Source of the DNA: Tetradesmus obliquus
Taxonomy: Eukaryota > Chlorophyta > Chlorophyceae > Sphaeropleales > Scenedesmaceae
Assembly (NCBI GenBank): GCA_030272155.1
Contig: CP126192.1
Location: 5,676,501-5,740,500 of the forward strand
Direction of reading: 5' to 3'
DNA length: 64,000 bases
The notes beneath the pieces were generated by a model, which was given only the letters and a program-made list of their open reading frames with translations, was not told where the DNA came from and made no database searches. Position numbers and translations under genes: made by a program. Shown piece by piece: positions 9,185 to 19,200 of the stretch. The stretch's first letter is position 1. The number at the start of each line of letters is the position of its first letter.

Positions 9185-10794
9185 GCCATGTGCTGCTGCA
9201 GTGCCTCCTTCATCCGCTGCTCCAATTGCAGGTGCCTCTGCACACAGCAACAGGGATATACAGGGTGACAGCAAGCAGCAAGCAGGCAGCATTCGTCAGC
9301 TAAGTGGGGTACCAGGTGCTGCGGCAGGGTGCTGCAGGCCACCAACAGGCAGCACTGCCCTGAAGCAAACTTGCAGATGGTGACCGCAGACATAGCATTA
9401 GAAGCCCAGTACATTGCGGCGGCTATCACACGCACAGCCTCTTAGCTGCAGCTGCCCCACATCAAATTACTGATGGATGCAGGCAGCATGCAGTGACACA
9501 CTTCAGGATAACCTGCATCACTGCTGCTGCTGCTGCTGCTGCTGCTGCCCACCTGGTACATATTGCACAGCTCTGCCTCTGCCTCAGGGCTCAGCCTCTG
9601 ACCATGACCCAGCTGGCCAGGCCTCAGCCCAGCCAGCTCACCCGGCATGCTGCTGCTGCTGCTGCTTGGTGTAGGAGCCGAGCTGTCAGCAGGGCCAGCT
9701 GGCCTGCTGCTGCTGCTGCTGCCGCCACCAGAGATGTGCCTGCTCAGGCGTGACCGGGCAACTTTCTTGCTGCTTGAGCCTGGAGCATGACGCGGGCCTG
9801 CATGCTGTGCTTGCCTGGCCCCCTTGCTGCTGAGCTGTGTTTGGGGGGCCGGGGAGCTGAGGGTGCTGCTGTTGTGTATGTTTACACGCCTGTTGACAGC
9901 AAGCTGCCAAGCAGCAAGTGGCGGGCTGTCAGCAGCTGCTGCAGGTTGCTGTTCAGAAGCTGCTGGTGCTGTCTGCTGCTGATGGTGATGTTGCGTTGCA
10001 TTGTTTGGCTCACTGAGCTGCCTTTGGGCCTTGCCCTTTCGCTGCAGCTGCTGCTGCACTGGTGGTGCTGGAAGTACTGCTGCCGGTCCTGCTGCTTGGT
10101 CTACCTGCTGTTGTACACCATGCCAGCTAGATGCCTGCTTGTGTGGTGGAGTTGCGTCAGGCTGTGCTGTGCTTGCTGCTGCCGCTGCTGCTGCTGATGA
10201 TGAAGTGCCTGGCTGTGTCAAATCATGCAACTGCTTTGATCCCCGCCCTGAGAGATGTTGTTCGCTGAAGGAACGAGGCAAGATGTAGCCAGCCTGGCTG
10301 CATGCCTCCACTGCTGCTGGCTCACAGCCAACAGGGATGTACAGCTGGAGTCGTGTCGGGTGGTGCTGCTGCTGCTGCTCCTGCAGGAGCTCCAGGTCCA
10401 CCTCATAGCTGCCAATTGGCTGCTGCTGCTGCTTTTCTGCAGTCCTGCTTCGTCTGCGGCGTTGGCGCTGGTGCTGATGTAGAGCTGCGTCACTTGGGCC
10501 TGAGCTGGTGTCCTGATGCTGCTGTGTCAGCAACGCTGCTGCAGCCGGCAAATTAGGTCTGCCTCGGCTTATCTGACAGCTGTGCTGCATCCAACACCTC
10601 TGCGACAGGCTGCACCAGCGTCCACCCCATCCCTGAGCTGCTGCAACAGCACTGTTGCTGGTGCTGCTGCTGATCATGGTGCAGCTGCTGAGCATGACGC
10701 AACCAGTAGTATATAATGTAGATGAGGGTCTCAGGATTGGTTCTGCGTCGCAGTTGTGACTGCTACGTGATGCTCCAGTGCCTGAAGTCAGCAC
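6544..10794 (-). CDS. Divergent plastid-type RNA polymerase sigma-70 factor
   Basis: Six exons on the minus strand: 10794-9553, 9237-9037, 8678-8439, 8106-7927, 7684-7555, 6977-6544; about 808 aa, all joins in frame. Exon 1 is a long Gln/Ser-rich N-terminus (possible chloroplast transit peptide) ending in a region 1.2-like RLSPEAEAELCNMYQ. Exon 2 is poly-Gln. Exon 3 matches region 2 (NPLVLSRA..., GLLQAAAKFD, DGYIRSALRNVL). Exon 4 matches region 3 (LLPSHLLQLRRKLQ...RPTTAALAAAAGVT). Exon 6 matches region 4 (LQPRDRSLLALRLGI, then the helix-turn-helix MSLEQLAQHFGVKS...). It would direct the plastid bacterial-type RNA polymerase to promoters. Region 2.3/2.4 lacks the tryptophans of the usual STYATWWIRQAI, so DNA melting may be altered. 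The start codon is the first ATG of the open exon and is uncertain. Confidence 0.82.
6941..7230 (-). repeat. Four-fold array of sigma exon 6 acceptor plus exon start
   Basis: Tandem units, each a CTG tract ending in CAG followed by a copy of the exon 6 start (GCGGTCTGCGCGC...; GGLRASLSGLAEAQ when translated). Potential acceptors lie near 6978, 7070, 7158 and 7208. All copies stay open in the exon 6 frame, so use of an upstream acceptor would add Ala-rich repeats without breaking the protein. Confidence 0.85.
7326..7573 (-). repeat. Array of sigma exon 5 donor copies
   Basis: Four copies of the exon 5 end with its donor (GTGGCGCAAG|GTGCG, then GGCCGGCTGCTGCAGGTGCAG in the better copies), near 7340, 7450, 7490 and 7555. 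The most upstream one in gene orientation (7555) is the one used in the model. Confidence 0.8.
9113..9184. repeat. CTG/CAG tract encoding poly-Gln in the sigma factor
   Basis: Two CAG runs separated by codons for HMA in exon 2 of the sigma factor gene. Confidence 0.9.
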
Positions 10795-11339
10795 ATGCCA
10801 TTGTTCACCAATGCAGCCAAAAGCCCGTCACTAACAGCGAAATTGCAGCTCTTCGTGTTCTTGTAAGGAGGTTTTGATGCTCAATTGCGGGTGACGAGGG
10901 CCTACGGTACGGTAAGGTGCGCGGCGTGGTCGTAGGAAGATTGAGAGCCAGGGGATGACAGGAGTTCAACTGCCACGGCACCACCAGCATCGACCAGTCC
11001 AAGGACGGTCATTTCTTCAAATGGAGGTTTATTAAGTCACTGTGTTGAGGCTTTCAACCCTCCGCTGTCTTTCTTCTTGCTTCTGTGCCGGGTCGTGACC
11101 AGGCAGTGAGGGCACCTTCATATATGCAGGTGGCAAACGTATTGTTCGTGCAAAAATCAATTGTTTATCGACAGGTCAACGCTGATAGCTCGATTATTCG
11201 CCCAGCTGTTATAGAGGGGGAGGCAGTCTACTGCGGTGTTTGAAACTGCAAGCTGCAACCCCCACAGCCCGAGTCAGTTGCTGAGCTGGGCGGCGCAGCA
11301 GCTGGTGCAGCTGCCGCCCAGGCTCCAATCCCGCATGTG
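10795..11339. other. Divergent promoter region, sigma factor / S-acyltransferase
   Basis: 545 bp between two divergently oriented start codons; presumably holds both promoters. No clear TATA box or repeat seen. Confidence 0.5.
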
Positions 11340-14300
11340 ATGGCGATTGGCCAGGCCAGCAGCCTGATCCAGCACAGCAGCAGCTCGGAGCAGCGGCGGA
11401 CAGACAGCAGCATGTGGAAGTACATAAAGTACCTGAATGTCTTCGTCTTCTGCAAGTTCCTCAAGCTGCTGGGCAACATCATGGTGCTGCTGGTGCTGGG
11501 GATTGTGGGCTTCACCTGGTATGCTGTGGTGCCTGGCTACTACGGCCCTCTCATGCTGGTTGGACCAGCAGGCAGGGCATTTGGCAGCACGCTTTTGGTG
11601 CTTGTCTTCAGCATACTGGTGAGCCTGCTATTTAACAGGGCCACAGTACAGCAATCATTATGTGCAGCAGCTGTTTTGTTGAGCCTATTTGTCTTCCCCA
11701 TGTGGCCGCACGCCACAGTACACAGCCATGCAGCAGCTCCTGCAGCTTCCAGTGGTACTGCAGCAGCTGATGGTGGTCGAAAGAAAGAGCAGCATGCAAC
11801 AAATTACGAGACAACCTATGCACATGATTAAGCAGCATTCGCAGTGCAATGCGCGTCCCGCCATGCAGGGCACCCCTTACTAAGAGGTGACCTCGTTTCC
11901 TTGCAGTACACGTGACCAACAGCCTCATGGTCCGGATGCACCATGCATGCTCAGCCGGGCACACACACCTTGCTTTCATCGCTCTCAGCTGCTGTTGTTT
12001 GCTATTTGTTGTTGCTGCCTGCCTGCTGCCGCCAGGCCATCATGCTTACCTGGTGCTACCTGGCAGCAGTACTGATTGACCCGGGGCAGGTGCCTCCAGG
12101 CTGGCACCCCTTTCCGGATGATGCGGTGCGTGCAGCAGCAGCGGCAGCAAAAGATACATACTACAACTACTCAAATATCAACAGCTCGCATTCACAGCAG
12201 CAGGCAGCATAAGCAGAGCCAGCAGCAACAGGGCTGTGCGCGAGGTGCAGCTGCTGTTGCAGCTGTGGTGCATGGCAGTGGCCCACACGGCTGAGGGAAA
12301 GCATGCGCAGCGGTTGGTGACTGGCAGGTGGCTAGAGCCTGCTTGGATCAGCAGCAGAGGAGAGGCGGCCATGGCAACACAGAGGAGAGTCAGCCATGGC
12401 AACACTAGCGCACAGTGTATCCTCACAGCACTGACAGCAGATGCCCAAGCATGCGCCGCATCACAGCAGACTGTATGCAGCTTTCGGCAGCTGCAGGACT
12501 GGGACGATGTCTCCGGCCTCACTGCTGCTGCTGCTGCTGCAGGTTGCTGCGCGTGAGCTGGAGCTTATGCAGTACGCGGACTACTACATTGACCGCCGCG
12601 ACCCGCGGCGGCCGCGCTTCTGCAAGCGCTGCAAGGCGTGGAAGCCGGAGCGCAGCCACCACTGCAGCGTGTCGGGGCACTGCGTGCTCAAGATGGTGAG
12701 TGGTCTGATCAATCAACGAAGAAGATGTGGCGTGCAAGTACAGTTGGTGCAAGCATGGCAGGGAGTTTGGGGAGAAAGGCTGTTTGCAGCAAGCTAGCAA
12801 GTGCTGGAAGTCAGAATGTGTCCAGGCTGTGCATGCACAGCAGCTGCAGGAGACGTAGCAGGCGCTGCTGCTGCTCTGCTCGCTTGCAGTGTGGCCGCAG
12901 ACTGACAGCAACGCGTGTAGCAGTTGTTGTGCTATGTGGTGCGCAAACCATTGACCGCCCGTATTAGTACGTGGTCACAGCTGTTGCTTGCTCTAGCTAC
13001 GTTGCTGACATGCTGGTGCTGTGCTGCTTCTCTGCTGTGTCATGTGACCTGCAGGACCATTATTGTATTTGGGTGAGTTCAGCAGCGCAGTAAATCAGAC
13101 TGTCGGGCAGCAAGTGTTGTTGGCTTGGTGATAGCTGCAGCACTGCAGCTTCAGCCGCTGCATGCCAGATTGCCCAACCCACCAGCACTGTTACGCTTGC
13201 TTTCTGCAAGTGATGCTGGCTTATTCATTCGCATGCGCACTTACCCGCTGGAGGTGCTAGTTTTGCCTTCAAGTTTCATCATCTTCCACTGCCTATAGTG
13301 CACTTGTTCCGTTGTTATCATCAAGCACAAACATTGCACTTATATGCTGCTGCTGCTGCTGCTGCTGCTGCAGGTGGTCAACTGCGTGGGCCTGCTCAAC
13401 TACAAGGCCTTCCTGCAGTTCCTGGCCTACACCTTTGTGGCCAGCGTGATGGCCATCGCCTGCCTCATCAAGCCCATGCTCTCCTTCTTCCAGGGCACGG
13501 TTGCTAGCGGGTGGGTTTGAAGGCATGTTGTTAGGTGGTGTGTTAGTGACATGTTATTTTATGGTTGCACATGATGCTTGTGCATGCAGCTGCTGGTGAT
13601 CATGCTAAGGTTTTGGAAATGTTGCTGTGGGGTGCACCAGCAAGCAGCATTAGTCCAGTGTGCTAGGTCACACCCACACTAACAGGCCCATCCTATCAGT
13701 GGCTGTGCATGGATTGAGCCCATTTCTGCTGCTGCTGGAAACCTGATTTTGTGCCGCAAGAAGTTGGGTGCTTAACTTGCTCATCGCTCTGCTGTCATGC
13801 ATGTCATGCGTGCCCGCCGCACCTCCCGCAGCCCTGCCGCGGCCTTCATTGCGGTGGTCATCACTCAGCGCTCTTCCCTCATCCCCTCTGTTAACTGCTC
13901 AGCACACTGCCAAAGCACTGCCTAACACACTGTCAACACACCCGCCGCAGCTCTGCGGTGGCTTTTATAGCCGTGGTCATCAACAGCGCGTTTTTCGCCG
14001 AGCCTCCTGGTCATGCACGCCGACACGTCTGTCACTCTGCCCTCATCGATTTGCACTTCCTGCGCTGCCACACTCTCTGCCGCACCCCGCAGCTCTGCGG
14101 TGGCTTTTATAGCCGTGGTCATCAACAGCGCGTTTGCGGTCAGCTTGGGGGGCTTTCTCGTGATGCATGCCAACATGCTGGCGGCCAACTGCACCACCAT
14201 TGAGATGTACGAGAAGGAGCGCATCCACCCCTGGCCCTACAATAAGGGTTTTAACAGAAACTTTGAGGAGGTCTTCGGCAAGAGGTGGGGCAGGAGGGTG

Positions 14301-14650
14301 CCCATTCTGGTTCTTATGGGTTCAAGGACGTGCCATTGTGCAATGCAGTGTTAGACAGACAGCGGTGTACTTGTGGACGGAAGTGTGAGAGTGCCTGGAC
14401 CGTTGAGATGTTGAAAGGAGCGCATTCACCGCCGGCCATACCACAAGGGCCTCCGGCGCATCTTTGAGGAGGTATTTTGCAAGCGGTGGGGCGGGCGGGG
14501 CTTTCGGTGGTTTTGTGGTTTGCCAACACGTACAAGACTGCATCCTGTGTCACATTGCACTGCAGGGACGCAGTGGACGTGCCAATAAACGGGAGGCATG
14601 CAGGCAGAAGATGATGAAGTGCGTGTCTGCAGCACACTCAATGACAGTTG

Positions 14651-14681
<31 letters not shown>

Positions 14682-14856
14682 CTTGTGCTATTTCTGTACT
14701 GGGTCTGCCCTGCGCTGCAGCAAGCTTCGCTGGCTGCTGCCGTACTACACTGCCGAGGAGCGGCGGCAGCTGCTGGACTCATGCCTCAATGCGCGGCTGC
14801 TGCAGAGCTACCAGTCCAGCAGCAATTTGAACACCCTCGGCGGCGATGCAGTCTGA
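11340..14856 (+). CDS. DHHC-family protein S-acyltransferase with DHYC motif
   Basis: Seven exons: 11340-11618, 12036-12125, 12543-12695, 13055-13072, 13374-13510, 14093-14284, 14721-14856; 334 aa, in frame throughout. Membrane segments lie near residues 43-62 and 82-107, then the Cys-rich domain (C150, C153, HHC at 162-164, C170), the catalytic motif DHYC at 175-178, VVNCVG..NYKAFLQFL, two more membrane segments, and a C-terminal NFEEVFG...LRWLLPYYT tail like plant PAT13/PAT14. Family enzymes transfer palmitate from acyl-CoA to protein cysteines at Golgi or plasma membranes. Oddities: the second motif His is Tyr, the Cys expected at position 167 is Ser, and an 18-nt exon encodes exactly DHYCIW. 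Introns 5 and 6 hold partial copies of exon 6. Confidence 0.92.
13055..13072 (+). other. 18-nt microexon encoding the DHYCIW catalytic motif
   Basis: Flanked by ACCTGCAG and GTGAGT, phase 0 on both sides. It supplies the DHYC active site that must lie between ...HCVLKM (exon 3) and VVNCVG (exon 5). Skipping it would remove the catalytic cysteine without a frameshift. Confidence 0.88.
13822..13996 (+). repeat. Two decayed copies of exon 6 start in intron 5 of the S-acyltransferase
   Basis: The real exon 6 start is at 14093. A copy with acceptor and about 47 identical bases lies at 13946-13993, and an older one near 13827-13870. Both keep the CCGCAG acceptor and FIAVVI-coding segment, then diverge. 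Confidence 0.82.
14405..14492 (+). repeat. Decayed copy of exon 6 end with donor in intron 6
   Basis: Copy of the exon 6 3' end (ERIHRRPYHKGLRRIFEEVF in the matching frame) including the AAGCGGTGGGG donor context. A 2-nt deletion near its start breaks the frame relative to the parent. Confidence 0.8.
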
Positions 14857-15502
14857 CAGCAGCCCCTGCAGCAGCAGCTACGCCAGCCGCTTGAGCTATT
14901 ACGGTTGGGCTGACAGCACAGCAGCCGTACGCTGCTGCATTGTGCCGCTGCTGCAGTTGGCAGGGACAGCCGTGAGATGTGTCAAGTGCTGCTGGCTGTG
15001 TTAAATGACACAAGCACATGCATGTGCTGCTGGCTGTGGCGATGCTGCTGGCTGGTCCGACGTGGCGGCGCAAATGTGACTGCTGCGTACTAGATCTGGG
15101 CAGTGGTGTTGTGGGCTTTGAACTCAACTCGTGTTGTTACGTGTTCACTGCTTGGAGTTGATGGCACGTCAGTGTGTTGCTCCTGCATGGCTGGCTCCCG
15201 AAACCATGGTTCTATTGCGAAGGTGGCGCTGTGCATGCGCAGTGCATGGATAGCTGGGTGTTCACCTTGCTGAACAGCCAACTTGAGTTTCCATGTGCAT
15301 GATCAGTGACACAGCTGGTAGGCGTGCATGCGGGTGCACATTATCAGGTAATCACTTGATCTATCATCAATGAACCGCAACTTGCGTTGAACCCATCTGG
15401 CATTCACGACAGCTGAGCTTACATAGTGCTCCTCAGGGATGCTGCGCTATGGCTATGGTAATATGCAAGTTTCATCAGCACAGCCTGTGCATAGCAGACG
15501 CC

Positions 15503-15507
15503 TGTAA
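15503..15507 (+). terminator. TGTAA poly(A) signal candidate, S-acyltransferase
   Basis: TGTAA is the usual chlorophyte polyadenylation signal. It is about 650 nt past the stop, so the assignment is tentative. Confidence 0.35.
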
Positions 15508-15530
15508 TACAAACATGATAGAGAGGGTCG

Positions 15531-15535
15531 TTACA
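15531..15535 (-). terminator. TGTAA poly(A) signal candidate, KCS gene
   Basis: TTACA on the plus strand, that is TGTAA for the convergent minus-strand gene; only 24 bp from the opposing signal. Another lies at 15419-15423. Confidence 0.35.
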
Positions 15536-16203
15536 TATGGATCATCCCAGCATGGTGCCAAGTACTAGCTAAGACGGTGGCAGCAGCAACATGATGAACG
15601 CATGGTATAAGTAAAGAGGGTATGGGAGTGGACACCCAAGGGCGCGCAATGTAATGTCCAAGGAGAGGATACATGTATGCAAATGTGCACATCAGAAACC
15701 GTACATGATTGAGCCAACTCTCCACTGCAGTGCAAGCTTATGCAGCGCATCGCAGCTTTGCAGCTGCCTGCGTGTGTGTCAACTGCAACTCTTTATACAC
15801 ATACACTGAATAAGTGATGCAGCAGCAGCCTGAACATGCCACGCTCTCTACGCCTGCTGCTCCGTAGTCTGGTGTCTCCTTGACCGCTGACCCAGCAGCT
15901 GTCAGCCCCAGGCTGGCAATGCACGGCCATGACTTGCAGCCTGCCATGCACTGCGCAGTGCATGCAGAGTTGGCGACTCTTGCTTGCTCCAGTGGATTGT
16001 GGATCCACGATCAGTACAAGGTGCGCACCGGCATGCCGCTTGCAAGCTCCAGACGTTGCGCTGAGACACAGCAGTGCCCAGTAACTGAGCTCGATGATCA
16101 TGCATGCAATGCTGGACGTTTCGTTGGTGCGCTGTGCATACCCGTCGGTGCACTGTGCCGGTGTGGCTGTTGCCATCTTCCGGCCAGCAGCAGCATCAGA
16201 TGC

Positions 16204-19200
16204 TCACTGCGCCACGCAGCTGCTCGGCTGCTGCTGCTTGAGCCGGGCTGCCTTGGCTGCCCTGGCAGCAGCAGCAGCAGCCTCAAGAGTGTCCAGCGCC
16301 TGCCACATGGCCTGTCTGTCAAAGCCGCGCCAGGCGGGGTGGCCTGCAGCGTCAGCGATGTGCCTGCAGCACAAAGGTGGCAAGTCGACACGCTCAGCTT
16401 GCAGCCAGTGATAGTGCTTGAGACTGCTAACACAGCTGTCTGCCGTGTGCTGCCCAGCACATGCATGCCGTGCAATGTAGTGCTGCATCCTGCACTGCAA
16501 CACTGCAAACGACTTTTTCAACTGGGAGTTTCATCTGAGTCCAGCTAGAATCCAGCTGACGCTCCTGTTGGCCACCGCTGCTACATGAACTGCTGCATTC
16601 AGCACTGTCAGCACTAATATTCTGAATCAAAACAGTTGTGACGTACGCAGCGCACCTGTTGGCCACCAGCACGCTGCTGTTGAACTTGAAGCCACTGCCA
16701 AAGGCCAGCTGCCACACGCGCTGCCCAGCAGCCACCCCCTGGAAGGCCTCAATGAACGCCAGGTCATACCACACACTGCACAGCAGAAGCAACAGCAGCA
16801 GGCAACAGCAGCGGCAGCAGCAGTACGGGATTTAGAGTCACTGTCAGCAGCGCTGTGGGTGGCAGGCGCGCACGACGCTTGTATTAGATCACAGCCAGCT
16901 CACTCTTCTACACACCAAGCCTTGATCTGCAGTGCTGCATGACGTTTTGACTCTTCAACGTGCATCTTCCGTGGTCATCAAAGGGCTTAAGGTTGAACCT
17001 GTGCACGCACCTGGTGCTGCTGACGTTGCCAAAGCGGTACAGCGCTGCCCTGCTGGGCTCCACCTGCTTCCTGCTCAGCTGCATGTGCTTCTCAAGCGCA
17101 TCAATGATGCCACGGCCCCCTGCAGCACAGCAACACACGTGCAGCTTGTCATGGGAGGTCTGGAGACAGGGTTGGTCATGGCTGTGATGCTGACATAATC
17201 TGTTGTTTCGCACTGGAAGAGTCTGGCCAGCAGGGTTGCGAGAGTGCTGCAGGTTTGAGGATCAGGAATCAGGTGTTTCAGCAAGCAGGTGAACAGCACT
17301 CTCAAGTAATACACAAGGCTGGCTGCAAAGCAAAACGTCGCGGTGTATGCACGCATAGCAGCACACCGCCCACCTGTGTGGATGCAGAAAAAGTCAAAGG
17401 CCTTCTTAAAGTCAGGGATGTACTGCCGCTCCACCAGCCCACCAGGCAGCACGCCAGCCAGCACGCCGCCCGACTTGACCAGCCGCCGCAGCACGTAGCT
17501 GGCAGCAAACTTCAGCTTCTCGCTTGCAGAAAGTACCAGAGGCCCCAGGTCCTGCATGTGTGAAACGACAAATGTCCAAAGTAAGTGCACAGCTGCGCAT
17601 TTGCAAGCAATTGTGGACCCCGAAACACCCGCTAAACGTTTGTGATGCTCCGAGTGGGCTGTCATGCTGGCACAGCAGTCCGGCAGCACCTCAACAAGCA
17701 GCAGACATACCTGCATGTTCTGCCGCAGTGCGCGCTCCGCAACAGGCACTAGCTCCTGCTTGAGCTTGATGCCTGTTATTCTGGCGTCATCTTCGGTCAG
17801 TTGCACGCAGCCGTACGCCTCGTCATCGGCGGCCATGTGCGTGCAGACGATGTGCTGGATGCGATACTTGGCGCTGCGCGCGTGGTGGCGCTTGCTGCTG
17901 AGCAGCACGGCTGCGCCGTTGCACCTGCGGCAGGCAGCAGGCAGTGGGGCGCTGGGTGCCAGGGCAGACAGGCTGTGGCGCCTGCTCACCCTGCAGCTTG
18001 ATTTGATGCACCAGGGTAGCTGCAGGTAGTTTGGCTTTGAGCTGACTGCTGCTGCTGGGATTGCACTATGCAGGGCATGTTACATGCACAGAGTGCCGAC
18101 CAGGTGATGCGTCACAGCATGGGGCACAGTGTGGCACGCTGAATTGCACAGTGGCTGGCCTGTACATGGTCTCATCATCACCATTATACAACCAAGCCAT
18201 AGCTATGGCTATAGCAGTACAGCCATGGCTGTCAGATGTGCCGGGGCCCACCTGAAGAGCACGTGCAAGAGCATGTGCCGGGGCCCACCTGAAGAGCACG
18301 TGCAAGAGCATGTGCCGGGGCCCACCTGAAGAGCACGTTGGAGATGAGCATGCTGGGGTCACAGCCTGCACAGCAGCAAGAGGCAAGCACAGGCGTCATG
18401 CACTTTTGGCCAGCCGTCACATCAGCAGGAGCAAAAGGACTCCTGTGCGCCCAGAGCGTCATAGCAGTGCAGCCACGGGAGCTCAGGAGAAGTTGTCATG
18501 ATGCGCAACCGCACCATGTAGTGTTGCGGCCAGCACGTCACCCGGCTATTGGGAGTATTGTACAAAAGTTGACGGGTAGAGCAGCTGCTACACAGGTGGA
18601 AACTGTCAGCAGCCTGCAACAAGCTTCGTTTTGTCACAAGTTGCTGAAGGCAGCTCAAGGTCAGCCGCCTCACCTGTGTACGTGGTGTTGCAGATGTTTT
18701 CGTGGCTGATGACCAGTAGAGCCAGCGAGCCGGGGTGAGCAGTGCAGCTACGGCAGTTACACTTGAATCACACTGCACCGCGTAGCACCACAACCAACGT
18801 CAATCCCCTCACCTGTGTATGTGGCGTTGCAGATGTTTTCGTGGCTGATGACCAGAGCGAGGGACCCTGGGTGGGCCTGCAGCAGGTCTTGAGCAAGGCC
18901 CAGCGCAATCACACCAGCTGAGCAGCCCATGCCTCCCTGCTCACACAACACAGGTGAAAAGAAGTGTGCAAGGGGTTGGCATTGCATACAGCATAAGCGA
19001 GGACGTGTGTCGTCTGCGGCCAAGCACGCAACGGTTTGGTTGCTGGCTGGCCACAGCTGGTGTCCTGCTCGGTGGCTGCGCCCGTGTCTTGAGGAGCAAG
19101 CAGCTGCGAGCGATGCTGTCATTGAAACATAAGCCTAGCAGTGGGCTGTTCTCTTCACAACGGCAGGCCTGGCATGCCTAGCGCACTCCTGCACCTGCCA

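Larger units (their letters stand above)
14857..16203. other. Shared 3' region of two convergent genes
   Basis: No gene recognised between the S-acyltransferase stop (+) and the ketoacyl-CoA synthase stop (-). Possible poly(A) signals face each other near 15503 (+) and 15531 (-). Confidence 0.5.

Noticed and set aside
9477..9753. Poly-Cys and poly-Ala frames on the plus strand
   Set aside because: Antisense readings of the poly-Ser and poly-Gln codons of sigma exon 1.
18180..18240. Palindromic AGCCATAGCTATGGCT cluster
   Set aside because: Short and low in complexity, likely chance in an intron; no partner elsewhere except a loosely similar CCATAGCTATGG at about 5858.
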